This document shows positions 15,137 through 25,226 of a stretch of 64,000 nucleotides of DNA, in pieces. The notes below the pieces were generated by a model. It did not search any database and was not told where the DNA came from. It was given only the letters and a program-made list of their open reading frames with translations. Location: NCBI GenBank assembly GCA_964615375.1, contig CAZTOW010000004.1, positions 248,001 through 312,000 of the forward strand, in the 5' to 3' direction. The position numbers and the translations under genes are program-made. Within the stretch, counting starts at the first letter, position 1, and each line of letters opens with the position of its first letter. This DNA is from CAZKWG01 sp964615375 (GTDB lineage Bacteria > Myxococcota_A > UBA796 > CAZKWG01).

Positions 15137-17656
15137 TCACCAGCTCCGCTTCGGGCGACGCCCGCGGCGAGGCGGCTCCCCGGTCGAGGCCGCGCTGGGG
15201 CTCGGGGCGCGGACGCGGGCCAGCAGGGCCTCCGCCGGCCCGCGGACCTCCGGCGCCAGCCGCTCCAGGCGCCGCGCGTCCCCGCTGGCCGCCAGCAGCG
15301 CCTCGGTGAGCGGCCTCCAGGCGCGCGCCAGCCCCGCCTCCTCCAGGAGCGTCGCGGCCTCCGCCGCGTGCCCGGCCCGCGCGCCCTCCAGCAGCCAGCC
15401 CAGCACGACGTGGAAGGTCCCCTCCGTCCAGGGCCCCACGCCCAGCAGGCGCCGCAGAGAGGGCACGGCCTCGGCCCAGGCCCCTCGACGCAGGCGCGCC
15501 CCGATCAGGACCGCCTGCGGCCCCGCCGAGGACACCCTCCGGGCCAGCTCGCCCGCCCGCGCCTCCGCCTCCTCCGGGGCGCGCCCGGTCGCCAGCAGGA
15601 ACCAGGCCAGCCCCAGCTCCGCGCTCATCTCCGCCGGCCCGCGGGGCGCGGCCTCCAGGGCCTGGCGCAGCGCGCTCTCCGCCTCCGCCAGCCGGGCCTC
15701 GTTGGCGGACAGCAGCTCACCCAGCGCCCGCCAGGCGACGTGGGAGCGCGCGCGCAGCCCGATCGCCCGCCGCAGCGCACGCTCCGCCGCCGTCGCCATC
15801 CCGCGCCGCGCCAGGAAGAGGCCGAGCCCCGTGCTCGCGTCCGGGTCCTCCGGCCCGCGCCGCACCGCCTCCCGCCAGGCCTGCTCCACCCCGCTGGCCG
15901 GGCCGTGCTCCTCGCGCAGCCGCGCCAGGGCCCGCCACAGCACCGGGTCGCTGGGGTCCCGCGCCAGCGCCTCCTCCAGCGCCTGCGCCGCCTCCCGCCC
16001 GCGCCCCTGGAGCGCCAGCAGCTCGGCCAGGCTGGCCCAGCTCTCCGCCCGCCCCATGTCCAGGGCCAGCGCGCGCCGCACCGCCTGCTCGCCCTCCTCC
16101 GGCCTCCCGGCCTCCGCCCCCAGCACGTTGCCCAGGTTCAGCCAGGCCACCGCCAGCCCTGGGTTCGCGCCGATGGCCCCGCGATAGGCCGCCTCCGCCG
16201 CGTCCGGCCGCAGGAATTCGCGGCGCAGCAGGTTGCCCAGGTTGTTCCACACCCACCCCAGAGAGCGGTCCAGGCCCAGCGCGCGCTGGTAGGCCTCCTC
16301 GGCCTCGGCGAAGTGCCGCAGCGTGTTCTTGCGCAGGTCGCCGAGCCGCCCCCACTGCGGCGCCGCCGTGGGATCCAGCGGCGGGAGCGCCCGGGGGAGC
16401 GGCGGATCGGCCTCCATCCCCGAGGGCGCGTCCACCGCCCGGGAGAGCGCGCCCCAGCCGATGGCCTCCGGCCACTCCTCGATGGCCCAGGCCGCCGGCA
16501 CCCGCCTCCCCTGCCTCAGCTCTCCGGACTCCGCGCCGTAGAGCAGCGCCAGGAAGCGCACGCGCTCCTTCAGCTCCCGCAGCCCCTCGGCCGAGACCCG
16601 GGCCCGCAGCCAGGCGTCGAAGCGCCGATCGGCGAGGAGGAAGCCCGTCCGCCCGCTGTCGGGCAGATCCTGGCGCGCCACCGCCGAGAGCCTGCCCAGC
16701 CGGCTGAGCTGCGAGGACACCGCGTTCACGTCCAGGTCGAGCTCCTGCGAGAGCTCCGCCGCCGAGCTGGGATCTCCACGGCGCGCCAGCCCCAGCGCCA
16801 CCCTGCGGGCCTGGTGGGCCAGCGCCCCGAGGCGCAGCGTGTAGTCCGGGGTGGCGCGGTCCAGCCAGCGCTCGGCCACGGCCCCCAGGTCCTCCGCGTC
16901 CCCCAGCGCCAGCACCTCGAAGAGCTGCACCAGCGCCCGCGGGCTCCCCTCCGCCATCGCCAGGAGCGCGCGCGAGCGGCCGGGATCGCTCATCACCTCG
17001 GCCACCCCGCTCAGCCCCCGGGGCGTGGCGAGCCGCGTGACCAGCTCCCGCGCCACGGCGTCCGAGAGCGGCGGGAGCTCCAGCACGGAGAGCGCCCCGA
17101 TCGCCAGATCCTCGGCCCGCCGCGCCGCGCCGACCAGCGTGATCCCGGGGGAGCTCGCCAGCGCGTGCGCGAAGCCCCGCCCCCCGTCGTCCAGGGCCAT
17201 CAGCCCCTCGTCCAGCGCGTCCACCAGCAGCACCAGCCCGCGCGCCTCCAGCCGCGTCCACTCCCGCAGCAGCTCCCAGCTCTCCGCCCCACGTCCGGCG
17301 CGCAGGCTCTCGGCCCGCGCGTGGTTCCCGCGACGGTGCTCCAGCTCGGCCAGCGCGGCCGCCGCCGCCTGCCCCACGCCCTCGGTCCCGGCCAGGAAGG
17401 CCAGATCGTCCAGCCGCACCACGCCGAAGCGCGAGGCCAGCTCCGGCTCCTCCGCCAACGCCAGGGCGAGCCGGGCCAGGAGGAAGCTCCGACCCGAGCC
17501 CGGGGGTCCCGTCAGGATCAGGCGCTGCGCCCGCTCGCTCAGCAGGTTGTCCCGGAGCCAGCGCAGCTCGTCTCCCCGCCCCGCGCAGAGGGCGCGGAGC
17601 TCATCGGGGGTGAGGAGCCAGGGAGAACCGGAGACGGGAGCGGGGGGGCGTGGCAT
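15137..17656 (-). CDS. STAND-like ATPase with C-terminal TPR repeats
   Basis: An 839-residue cytoplasmic protein. The NTPase domain has a P-loop written GPPGSGRS (50-57), in which the invariant Walker A lysine is Arg56, and a Walker B LLVDALDE of the NACHT/STAND type near 141-148. A winged-helix segment follows (DPSSAAELSQELDLDVNAVSSQLSRL), then about ten TPRs to the end (e.g. GWVWNNLGNLLRREF, AVAWLNLGNVLGAE). The architecture matches STAND signal-transduction ATPases that assemble on ligand binding. The Lys-to-Arg change suggests weak hydrolysis or a nucleotide-independent scaffold. It lies between convergent aldehyde dehydrogenase and a co-oriented Ser/Thr kinase; no partner is evident. Confidence 0.8.
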   Translation of the reverse strand: MPRPPAPVSGSPWLLTPDELRALCAGRGDELRWLRDNLLSERAQRLILTGPPGSGRSFLLARLALALAEEPELASRFGVVRLDDLAFLAGTEGVGQAAAAALAELEHRRGNHARAESLRAGRGAESWELLREWTRLEARGLVLLVDALDEGLMALDDGGRGFAHALASSPGITLVGAARRAEDLAIGALSVLELPPLSDAVARELVTRLATPRGLSGVAEVMSDPGRSRALLAMAEGSPRALVQLFEVLALGDAEDLGAVAERWLDRATPDYTLRLGALAHQARRVALGLARRGDPSSAAELSQELDLDVNAVSSQLSRLGRLSAVARQDLPDSGRTGFLLADRRFDAWLRARVSAEGLRELKERVRFLALLYGAESGELRQGRRVPAAWAIEEWPEAIGWGALSRAVDAPSGMEADPPLPRALPPLDPTAAPQWGRLGDLRKNTLRHFAEAEEAYQRALGLDRSLGWVWNNLGNLLRREFLRPDAAEAAYRGAIGANPGLAVAWLNLGNVLGAEAGRPEEGEQAVRRALALDMGRAESWASLAELLALQGRGREAAQALEEALARDPSDPVLWRALARLREEHGPASGVEQAWREAVRRGPEDPDASTGLGLFLARRGMATAAERALRRAIGLRARSHVAWRALGELLSANEARLAEAESALRQALEAAPRGPAEMSAELGLAWFLLATGRAPEEAEARAGELARRVSSAGPQAVLIGARLRRGAWAEAVPSLRRLLGVGPWTEGTFHVVLGWLLEGARAGHAAEAATLLEEAGLARAWRPLTEALLAASGDARRLERLAPEVRGPAEALLARVRAPSPSAASTGEPPRRGRRPKRSW

Positions 17657-17679
17657 TCGGGCCTCGATAAAACACGCTC

Positions 17680-17708
17680 GTTTTACAGCAAGCGCGTTTG
17701 ATCTACAA
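17680..17708 (-). promoter_or_regulatory. Candidate sigma-70 promoter for the STAND/TPR gene
   Basis: On the minus strand TTGTAG (17703-17708) and TAAAAC (17680-17685) are spaced by 17 nt, ending 24 nt upstream of the ATG at 17656, in one of the few AT-rich patches of the window. The -10 hexamer is one arm of an inverted repeat, TAAAAC-N6-GTTTTA (17668-17685), which could bind a regulator. Confidence 0.45.
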
Positions 17709-17714
17709 GCCCGT

Positions 17715-19502
17715 TCAGCGCACCGAGCAGGTCTTCGGGCCCTTCGCGCAGACGATCTGCACGGTCTCCCCGGCGTTCACCGCCACCCGACCGCCGGTCT
17801 GGATGGCCTGCCCCGGGAAGTTGTACTCCAGGATGTAGATGCCCGGCTGCACCGCGCTGCCCGGCGCGACGGAGGAGCCGCCCTTGCGCAGCCGCACCCT
17901 CGCGTCGCCCACCACCACCACCTTGCCCGTCTTGGGCTTGGACACGGTCTTCTCGTCCGTGGACTTCTCGTCCGTGGACTTCTCGTCGCTCGCGTCCGCC
18001 GTGGCCGTCGTCGTGGTCGTCTTCTCGTCCGTGGACTTCTCGTCCGTGGACTTCTCGTCCGTGGACTTCTCGTCGCTCGCGTCGGCGGTGGTCGTCGTCG
18101 TCGTGGTCGTCTTCTCGTCGCTCGCGTCCGCCGTGGTCGTCGTCGTGGTCGTCGTGGTCGTCGTCGGATCGCCGCTGGTCGTCGTCTTCTCGTCCGGGGT
18201 CTTCTCGTCTGGCGTCTTCTCGTCGCCAGCCTCGTCGCCGCCCTCGTCGCCGCCCTCGTCCCCGTCGGTGCTCACCAGGTCCGAGCCGCCCATGCGGGTC
18301 CAGTAGTACCAGCCGCCCACGCCGGCCACGGCCGCGATGCCCACAAAGACCAGCAGGGCCAGCGCGATCCAGATCCCGGAGCCACCCTTCTTGGGCGGAG
18401 GCATCGGGTCGTCGTAAGCGGACTCATCGTGCATGGGAGGCTCCGGGTTCGGGGGTTTGACCTGTGCGACAGGGGGCGGACTCGCGCTGGAGATCGGCGG
18501 CGGAGGCGGCACCTCCAGCTTCTCCGTCGGGTAGGGGATCGCGCCCGAGCGGATGTTCTCCGTCAGCTTGCGGCTGGCCAGATCGCCCGGCGCCTTCTCC
18601 TCCTCGGTCTGGGTGATGGTCGGCAGGACCGCCTCCACCCAGTCGCGGAGGGTCTGATCGCCCATCGTGCGCCAGAGCTCCAGGCAGCGCCGCTCGACCT
18701 CGCGGGCGGTCGGCCGCGCGGCGGGGTCGAAGGCGAGCATGGCGCCCACGAAGCGCACCACCTCCTCCGAGCGCCCCTGCGTGGCCTGCCAGAGCTTGTC
18801 CAGGGCCGCCATCACGCGCGCGTCGTGCCGCTCCTGGGCCGGGCTGGTCTGCCCGAAGTGCTCGCCCGTCAGCATCTCGTAGAGCAGCACGCCCACCGCG
18901 TAGACGTCGCCCTCCGGCCCGTCGATGAACTCGAAGCGCTCGGGCGCCATGTAGTCCGGCGTCCCGAAGGACAGCGAGCGCGTCTTCGCCTCGCGCGCCT
19001 GGAAGTCGGCGCGGGCGATGCCGAAGTCCAGCAGCTTCACCTCGCCCACCGGCGTGATGCGCACGTTGCCCGGCTTGATGTCGCGGTGGACCAGCTTCAG
19101 GGGCTGGCTGTCCGGCCCCGCCGCGTTGAACGCGAAGTCGAGCGCGCTGCCCAGCTCCCGCGTGATCTCCAGCGCCGGCCCCAGCGGCACCGCGCCCTTG
19201 TTCAGCAGGCTCTTGACGTCCGAGCCCTCCACGTACTCCATCACGACGGTCCACTTCCCGTCGAGGAGCACGAGGGCGTCCACCTGCACGATGGCGCGGT
19301 GGTTGACCATGCCCAGCAGCCGCGCCTCGTCGCGCATGCGCATGGCCATCTCGGCCATGCCCTCCATGTCCGGGTTCAGGACCTTGAGCGCGACCAGCTT
19401 GCTGAAGCCGCCCTCGGTGGAGAGCTTTGCGCGGTAGACGGTGCCGAAGCCGCCGCGCCCCAGCACCGAGAGAACCTGATAATGTCGGCCTTCACTCGAC
19501 AT
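17715..19502 (-). CDS. Membrane Ser/Thr protein kinase with Thr/Asp-rich extracytoplasmic stalk
   Basis: A 595-residue Hanks-type kinase. The kinase domain carries the Gly loop GRGGFG (15-20), Lys40, HRD (139-141) in LVHRDIKPGN, DFG (159-161) and APE (187-189), so it looks active. A Pro-rich juxtamembrane region, one transmembrane helix (~377-400) and an external low-complexity stalk (~415-520) of DEKST/DEKTP and poly-Thr repeats follow. A small C-terminal beta domain of PEGA-like style (VVVVGDARVRLRKGGS...GIYILEYNFPGQ) ends with a cysteine pair. I start at the ATG at 19502 because the Gly loop follows closely; an upstream in-frame start adds 39 unlike residues. It diverges from the aldolase gene. 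Confidence 0.9.
   Translation of the reverse strand: MSSEGRHYQVLSVLGRGGFGTVYRAKLSTEGGFSKLVALKVLNPDMEGMAEMAMRMRDEARLLGMVNHRAIVQVDALVLLDGKWTVVMEYVEGSDVKSLLNKGAVPLGPALEITRELGSALDFAFNAAGPDSQPLKLVHRDIKPGNVRITPVGEVKLLDFGIARADFQAREAKTRSLSFGTPDYMAPERFEFIDGPEGDVYAVGVLLYEMLTGEHFGQTSPAQERHDARVMAALDKLWQATQGRSEEVVRFVGAMLAFDPAARPTAREVERRCLELWRTMGDQTLRDWVEAVLPTITQTEEEKAPGDLASRKLTENIRSGAIPYPTEKLEVPPPPPISSASPPPVAQVKPPNPEPPMHDESAYDDPMPPPKKGGSGIWIALALLVFVGIAAVAGVGGWYYWTRMGGSDLVSTDGDEGGDEGGDEAGDEKTPDEKTPDEKTTTSGDPTTTTTTTTTTTADASDEKTTTTTTTTADASDEKSTDEKSTDEKSTDEKTTTTTATADASDEKSTDEKSTDEKTVSKPKTGKVVVVGDARVRLRKGGSSVAPGSAVQPGIYILEYNFPGQAIQTGGRVAVNAGETVQIVCAKGPKTCSVR
17945..18260 (-). repeat. Tandem low-complexity coding repeats in the kinase stalk
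   Basis: Arrays of a 15-nt unit (encoding DEKST/TDEKS) alternate with runs of Thr codons (ACG/ACC) and 12-18-nt DEKTP units. The repeats keep frame and are likely to vary in copy number by slippage, changing stalk length. They are coding repeats, not CRISPR: the units are contiguous with no unique spacers. Confidence 0.85.
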
Positions 19503-19579
19503 GGGCGAGCCACTCCACACCTGGACGGGTGAGCGTAATTCGGGCCGCGCCGCCGCGCATCGTGTCGGCCCGCGCGCAG

Positions 19580-19608
19580 TTGTCTGGACGGGGCCCGTTG
19601 GATATTCC
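19580..19608 (+). promoter_or_regulatory. Candidate promoter of the aldolase gene
   Basis: TTGTCT (19580-19585) and TATTCC (19603-19608) are spaced by 17 nt, 22 nt upstream of the ATG at 19631, within the divergent gap between kinase and aldolase. Hexamer matches are moderate (4 and 3 of 6). Confidence 0.35.
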
Positions 19609-19630
19609 TGAGCGCTCACGGAGGTCCACG

Positions 19631-20701
<1,071 letters not shown>

Positions 20702-20759
20702 GCTCGTGTAAGGAACCCGGCCCGACCGGCGTTGTCCGGTCCAACGCACGGGAGTCTTC

Positions 20760-22136
20760 ATGCAGCGCGCGACGCTCACCCTCCTCCTCGGCGGCGCCTC
20801 GGCGCTCACGGTCTTCGTCTACCCGGGGCTCACCTCCGTCGAGGAGCTCTGGCGCGATGAGCGTGAGCTGCACATCAGCGATCTCGACCTCCCCGTGGAC
20901 CCACCCCGCTCGAGCGGCGGGGGCATCCGGCTCAGCGCGACGCTGGATCGCGACGAGCTGGAGCTGGGCGGCGAGGGTGAAGCCTGGCTGGTCATCGAGA
21001 TCGCGGGCACCCCGAAGGTGGAGCGGCGCAGGCCCCTGGCCGTGGCGCTGGTGATGGACACGTCGGGATCGATGGCCGAGAAGGGGCGCATCGAGGACGC
21101 GCGCGAGGCCGCCCGGACGCTCACCCAGCGCCTCGGCGCCAACGACGAGCTCGCGCTGGTGAGCTTCGACGACCAGCCATGGCTGCGCATCCCGATGAGC
21201 CCCGCCGGCGACCCGGCGCGCTTCCAGGAGGCGATCTCGTCGCTCTCGCCGGGAGGGGGCACGAACCTCTACGCTGGCCTCGACTGGGGCATCTCTGAGC
21301 TCTCGCGGAGCTCGCCCGAGCACCTGAAGCGGGTCGTGCTCATCTCGGACGGCGCCGCGAACATCGGCGTCACCGACCACGCCACCATCGTCCAGCGCGT
21401 CCGGGAGATGCGGCGACGGGGGATCGGGCTCTCCGCGCTGGGGGTCGGGCTGGACTTCGACGAGTCCCTGCTGGACGCGCTCGCGGACGCGGGCGGCGGG
21501 ACCTGGCGCTTCGCGGATGAGCCCGGCGCCATCCCGGCCCTGCTGAGCGAGGAGCTGGACCGCTTCGCCCGCACCCTGGGCTACGACGCGATGTTGGAGC
21601 TCGAACCCGGGCAGGGAGCGAGCCTGGAGCGGGTCCTGGGGCGCCCCGACGGCGGAGCTCCCCAGCAGACCTACGTGAACCTCGGCGATCTCTTCGCCGG
21701 TGAGTCACGGAAGGTGATCGCGCGGGTGCGCCTGCCCACGGACAGAGAGGGCCCGGTCGAGTATTCGGACATCCGGCTGAACTTCTCCGCCCCCGACGGG
21801 GAGCCGATCCACCTCGAGGTGCCGGTGCGCGCCTACGTCAGGCGCGACGCCGAGCCCGCGGAGGACCTGGAGCCCGCGCTCAGCCGGAAGATCGCGGAGG
21901 CCCTGGCCGCCGACGCGATGCGGCGCAGCGTGGACGCCTGGGCCAGCGAGGGACAGGCGCGCGCCCGGGAGCAGCTCCAGACGGTGGAGACGGAGCTGGA
22001 CACGCTGGGCGCGGCGCCCTCCAGCATCCCAGAGCTCAGCACCTGGCTGGACGCGGTGAACACGCCCATGGCCGAGCGCGAGGAGCGGCGGGCGATGAAG
22101 CAGATGAGCGAGGTGGCCCGTGACATCGCCCGCTGA
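20760..22136 (+). CDS. VWA domain protein, membrane-anchored or exported
   Basis: A 458-residue protein with an N-terminal signal or anchor (MQRATLTLLLGGASALTVFV) and a von Willebrand A domain with a complete MIDAS motif (VMDTSGSM from ~99, then GGGTNLYAG and LISDGAANIG). After the VWA domain is a beta-sandwich region (YVNLGDLFAGESRKVIARV) typical of the VIT/YfbK-type proteins, then a helical C-terminus. The predicted role is metal-dependent adhesion or scaffolding at the envelope. It overlaps the next membrane-protein gene by 17 nt, so the pair are probably co-translated. Confidence 0.85.
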   Translation: MQRATLTLLLGGASALTVFVYPGLTSVEELWRDERELHISDLDLPVDPPRSSGGGIRLSATLDRDELELGGEGEAWLVIEIAGTPKVERRRPLAVALVMDTSGSMAEKGRIEDAREAARTLTQRLGANDELALVSFDDQPWLRIPMSPAGDPARFQEAISSLSPGGGTNLYAGLDWGISELSRSSPEHLKRVVLISDGAANIGVTDHATIVQRVREMRRRGIGLSALGVGLDFDESLLDALADAGGGTWRFADEPGAIPALLSEELDRFARTLGYDAMLELEPGQGASLERVLGRPDGGAPQQTYVNLGDLFAGESRKVIARVRLPTDREGPVEYSDIRLNFSAPDGEPIHLEVPVRAYVRRDAEPAEDLEPALSRKIAEALAADAMRRSVDAWASEGQARAREQLQTVETELDTLGAAPSSIPELSTWLDAVNTPMAEREERRAMKQMSEVARDIAR

Positions 22137-23193
22137 GCCCAGACTCCCCCGCGTGATCCGCGCGAGCCTCCCCCGCGCCGCGCGCCGACAGGCCCTGGTC
22201 CTCGGTCTGCTGTGGGCCGGGATCGGAGCCACCGTGGGCGCGCTCCTGGGGGCGTTCATCCCCTCCGCCCACCCCTTCCTGCTCTTCGGCTGCGCCGCCG
22301 CCGCCGGGCTGCCCCTCGCCGCGCGGCGGGTCGGCTGGGGTCTGCTCGCCGCGCTCGCGCTCTTCGCGCTGGGCATGGCCATCTCCGTGGCCCGGTGGAG
22401 CCCCTTCCTGATCGCGGGCTCCGCCCTGGGCGTGCTGCTGGTCCTGCTGAGGCAGGGCCCCGGCTTCGCGGTGACGCTTCAGGGCGCGCTGGCTGGCGCG
22501 ACCCTCTCCACCGTGGCCGCCGCGTTGAGCGCGCGCCTGCTCGAGGTGGGGCTCCCCGCCACGCTGACCGGCGGCCTGCAAGGCGCGCTGGTGGGGATCA
22601 GCTTCGCGCCGCTGCTCTGGCTCGCCTCCGTGGAGTGGAAGAGCGCCGTGCGCGCCCCGCCCCCGCGGATCATCCAGGCAACCCTCCCCGCCGAGCACCG
22701 GGAGCCCTGCGTCAAGGCCTGGGAGCTCGATCAGGCCCTGGCGGCCCAGACGTCTGAGACCGAGACCCGCGACGGGCTCGGCGAGGTGGCGGCCTGGGTC
22801 TACCGGCTGTCCTGGTCGCAGGCCGCGCTCTCCCGGGAGCTTCAGAACATCGACGCCGAGCGCCTGGAGGGCCGGCTCAGCGAGGCCCGGAAGGCCGCCG
22901 CGGAGGCCGGGGACGCGCTGACCCGCGAGCCGCGCGAGGCCACCGTGCGGCACCTGGAGCAGCTCTCCTCACACCGCGACGCGCTGATCCTGGAGCAGCA
23001 GCGCACGGGCGCCCTCATCGACTACGCGCTGGCCTTCCTGGAGCAGGCGCGGGCCGGTCTCGCGCTGGCGCGGGTGCGGCCGGGCGAGGGCATGCCCGAG
23101 CGCCTGGGCGACGTGCTCACCCGCCTGCGCTCGCAGACCGCGGAGGGGGACGCGCGACGCCAGACGGCGCGGCAGCTCACCCCGCTGGCGTAG
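22120..23193 (+). CDS. Polytopic membrane protein with C-terminal helical domain
   Basis: A 357-residue protein with five or six hydrophobic helices in the first ~170 residues (e.g. ALVLGLLWAGIGATVGALLG, GLLAALALFALGMAISVA), followed by a long cytoplasmic helical/coiled-coil half (ALSRELQNIDAERLEGRLSEARKAAAEAG). The GTG start at 22120 lies inside the VWA gene. I recognise no family. Coupling to the VWA gene suggests a shared membrane complex. The 3' end overlaps the convergent small gene by 17 nt. Confidence 0.7.
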   Translation: MTSPAEPRLPRVIRASLPRAARRQALVLGLLWAGIGATVGALLGAFIPSAHPFLLFGCAAAAGLPLAARRVGWGLLAALALFALGMAISVARWSPFLIAGSALGVLLVLLRQGPGFAVTLQGALAGATLSTVAAALSARLLEVGLPATLTGGLQGALVGISFAPLLWLASVEWKSAVRAPPPRIIQATLPAEHREPCVKAWELDQALAAQTSETETRDGLGEVAAWVYRLSWSQAALSRELQNIDAERLEGRLSEARKAAAEAGDALTREPREATVRHLEQLSSHRDALILEQQRTGALIDYALAFLEQARAGLALARVRPGEGMPERLGDVLTRLRSQTAEGDARRQTARQLTPLA

Positions 23194-23506
23194 CGCCCGG
23201 GCCCAGCGCCTCCATCAGCGCGACCTCGTCTCGGATCAGCGGGAGCTCGGCGCGCGCCTGGGGGGAGATGAGGACGGTCCTCGGCCCCAGCAGGCCACCC
23301 CGCCACTCGATCCGCGTCGCCTGAGGCCCCTGCCCCAGGACGGCGACGATCCGCGCGCGCAGCCCGGGCTCCTCCAGCACGAAGCCGCGCGCCTGGGCCG
23401 CGGCCAGCGCGGGCCCGACCTCCTCGGCCAGGCTCTGCTGCCAGAGGCGGTTCATCAGGTACACCGCCCAGCACGCGGCCAGCGCGACCAGCAGACCTGC
23501 CAGCAC
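23177..23506 (-). CDS. Small membrane-anchored protein of unknown function
   Basis: A ~109-residue protein with one N-terminal transmembrane helix (MLAGLLVALAACWAVYLMN) and a small cytoplasmic alpha/beta domain (ARGFVLEEPGLRARIVAVLGQGPQATRIEWRGGLLGPRTVL). The GTG at 23506 is the only usual start in frame before the hydrophobic segment; the frame stays open upstream through the MBL gene. It lies 32 nt downstream of that gene and may share its transcript. Function unknown. Confidence 0.55.
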   Translation of the reverse strand: MLAGLLVALAACWAVYLMNRLWQQSLAEEVGPALAAAQARGFVLEEPGLRARIVAVLGQGPQATRIEWRGGLLGPRTVLISPQARAELPLIRDEVALMEALGPGATPAG

Positions 23507-23538
23507 GCTGTTGATCCCGGAGACGTCGATCCAGGTCT

Positions 23539-24447
23539 CTACCCCTCGAGGTCCACGTCTCCCCCCTGAGCCGCGCTCACCGTCGGCTCCTCCCCGCTCA
23601 GGTCCACCGTCATCCCCTCGCGGGCCAGGAAGACAGGAATTGCCTGGTGTTCCGCCCAGCGCGCGGCGAGGCGGTCCAGATCGTCGTCCGAGGCGTCGGG
23701 CGCGTGGTGGAAGAGGCACATGCGCTTCGCGCCCGCCACCTCCCCCAGCTTCACCGCGTACTCGGGATAGGCGTGACCCCAGGTCATCTTGGTGAGGTAC
23801 TCGTCCCAGGTGAACATGGTGTCCATGATCACCAGATCGGCGCCCTCCATGACCTCGATGACCCGGCGCTCCAAGGCCGGCGGGGACTTCCCGGCGCACA
23901 CGCCCTCATCGGGGCGGGCCAGCGGCGCCGTGTCCGTGAGGTGGACCACGGTCTTTCCGCCCCAGCGCACCCGGTATCCGCAGGAGCCGCCGGGGTGATT
24001 GAGCGGCACGCCCAGCACCTCGTAGGGCCCCACCTGCATCTCCTTGCCCGAGCGCAGCCCGTCGAAGCGGATGCGGGCGGCGATGTCGTTCAGCCGCAGC
24101 GGGTGGTAGACGCCGTTGAGGTAGCGCCCCAGCTTGTCCTGGGCGTCCGCGTCCCCATAGGCCGGCACGCCCACGTTCACCCGCATGTTCGGCGCGAAGA
24201 TCGGGCCGAAGAAGGGGAAGCCGAAGAGGTGGTCCATGTGGAAGTGCGTGAACAGCACCTCCACCTCGGAGGCGTGGCGCAGGACCAGCTCGCGACCCAG
24301 GGCCCGAGCGCCCGTCCCGCAGTCCAGCACGAGCGGGTGGCCTGGATCGCCCGTGATCTCCAGGCAGGAGGTGTTTCCACCGTATCGGGACGTCTCCGCG
24401 CCCGGTACGGGGATCGAACCTCGCACGCCCCAGAACCGGACCTTCAA
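23539..24447 (-). CDS. MBL-fold metallo-hydrolase
   Basis: A ~302-residue metallo-beta-lactamase-fold hydrolase. It has FWGVRGSIPVPG at the N-terminus, the zinc motif FTHFHMDHLFGFP (HxHxDH), a third ligand region PLNHPGGSCGYRV, HLTDTAPL with the bridging Asp, and a final metal His in LFHHAPDASDDD. This set matches the group often annotated as cyclic phosphodiesterase/RNase Z-like hydrolases that accompany signalling proteins. I use the TTG at 24447, which has AGGTGG upstream and starts right at the conserved KVRFWGVRGS; a GTG at 24516 would add 23 non-conserved residues. Substrate unknown. Confidence 0.85.
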   Translation of the reverse strand: MKVRFWGVRGSIPVPGAETSRYGGNTSCLEITGDPGHPLVLDCGTGARALGRELVLRHASEVEVLFTHFHMDHLFGFPFFGPIFAPNMRVNVGVPAYGDADAQDKLGRYLNGVYHPLRLNDIAARIRFDGLRSGKEMQVGPYEVLGVPLNHPGGSCGYRVRWGGKTVVHLTDTAPLARPDEGVCAGKSPPALERRVIEVMEGADLVIMDTMFTWDEYLTKMTWGHAYPEYAVKLGEVAGAKRMCLFHHAPDASDDDLDRLAARWAEHQAIPVFLAREGMTVDLSGEEPTVSAAQGGDVDLEG

Positions 24448-24549
24448 CCCGTCACCACCTGTGCTCTGTTGAGGTGCGGCCCTGCGCAGGCGCGGGTCGC
24501 TCGCGCAGCCTAACACGGCTCAAACGATCCGTGTGAGAAAGCGTCGAGG

Positions 24550-24626
<77 letters not shown>

Positions 24627-24653
24627 GGCTCACACCCTCGAGGCGTTGCCTCT

Positions 24654-25226
24654 CTATCCGCCGACATCGTGGGGGTCAAGCTCCGACCCCGAATCCGCCC
24701 CTCCGAGGCCCCCGAGCCCGATCGCCGCCCAGGCGCGCATGGCCGGGAGGTGCACGGTGCCCCACTCCGGGCTGGCCCGCTCCTCGGCGAAGCGCCGGTA
24801 GAGGGCCCGGATCACGAAGAAGAGGTCCTCGTAGAGGAACATGCGCTCATACAGCACCTCGTCCTCGCCGCCCTTGCACTCGGTGGGCAGCTTCGCCGCG
24901 GCCACGTCCAGGTGCGGACCACGCAGGATCGCGGCGTACTCCCGGCCCTCCCGGCGGATGCCGATCTGGAGGTCCTGGACCACCTTGCCCCCGGCGATGG
25001 CGGCGCGGGCCTCCAGCGCGGCGGAGGGGTTCTCGCCGGTCAGCACGGCGCGGGCGCGGTCCTCGCCGGGGCCGCGGAAGCTCAGGCGCTGGTCCACCCA
25101 GAAGTCGACGATCCCGCCCTCCTCGCCGAGATCGACGCGGCCCTCCTCCCGCTCGGAGGCGTACCAGAACCACTGGAGGAATTCGGTCGTCAGGTGGGGC
25201 AGCGCGGGGCGCTCGACTTCGCTCAT
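24654..25226 (-). CDS. RdgC-like protein, C-terminal half
   Basis: A 190-residue soluble protein. By eye it follows the second half of RdgC: LTTEFLQWFWYASE corresponds to the conserved LTEW region, GIVDFWVDQRLSFR to the following strands, RAVLTGENPSAALEARAAIAGGKVVQDLQIGI to the conserved 'E..I..H.E.GKVV.KL.L.' segment, and REYAAILRGPHLDVAAAKLP to the last sheet. RdgC forms a ring that binds duplex DNA and modulates RecA-dependent recombination. The gene overlaps the N-terminal-half gene by 4 nt (ATGA, 25223-25226), so the two halves are probably made together and assemble. The last ~15 residues (GADSGSELDPHDVGG) are unlike RdgC. Confidence 0.65.
   Translation of the reverse strand: MSEVERPALPHLTTEFLQWFWYASEREEGRVDLGEEGGIVDFWVDQRLSFRGPGEDRARAVLTGENPSAALEARAAIAGGKVVQDLQIGIRREGREYAAILRGPHLDVAAAKLPTECKGGEDEVLYERMFLYEDLFFVIRALYRRFAEERASPEWGTVHLPAMRAWAAIGLGGLGGADSGSELDPHDVGG

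Noticed and set aside
13604..17701. A plus-strand open frame of 1365 codons
   Set aside because: It covers the aldehyde dehydrogenase in another frame and then the STAND/TPR gene antisense; Arg/Gly/Pro-rich with no domains.
24513..24534. ACACGG-N10-CCGTGT hairpin downstream of tRNA-Arg
   Set aside because: The stem is only 6 bp with a 10-nt loop and no T-run, so I do not call it a terminator.
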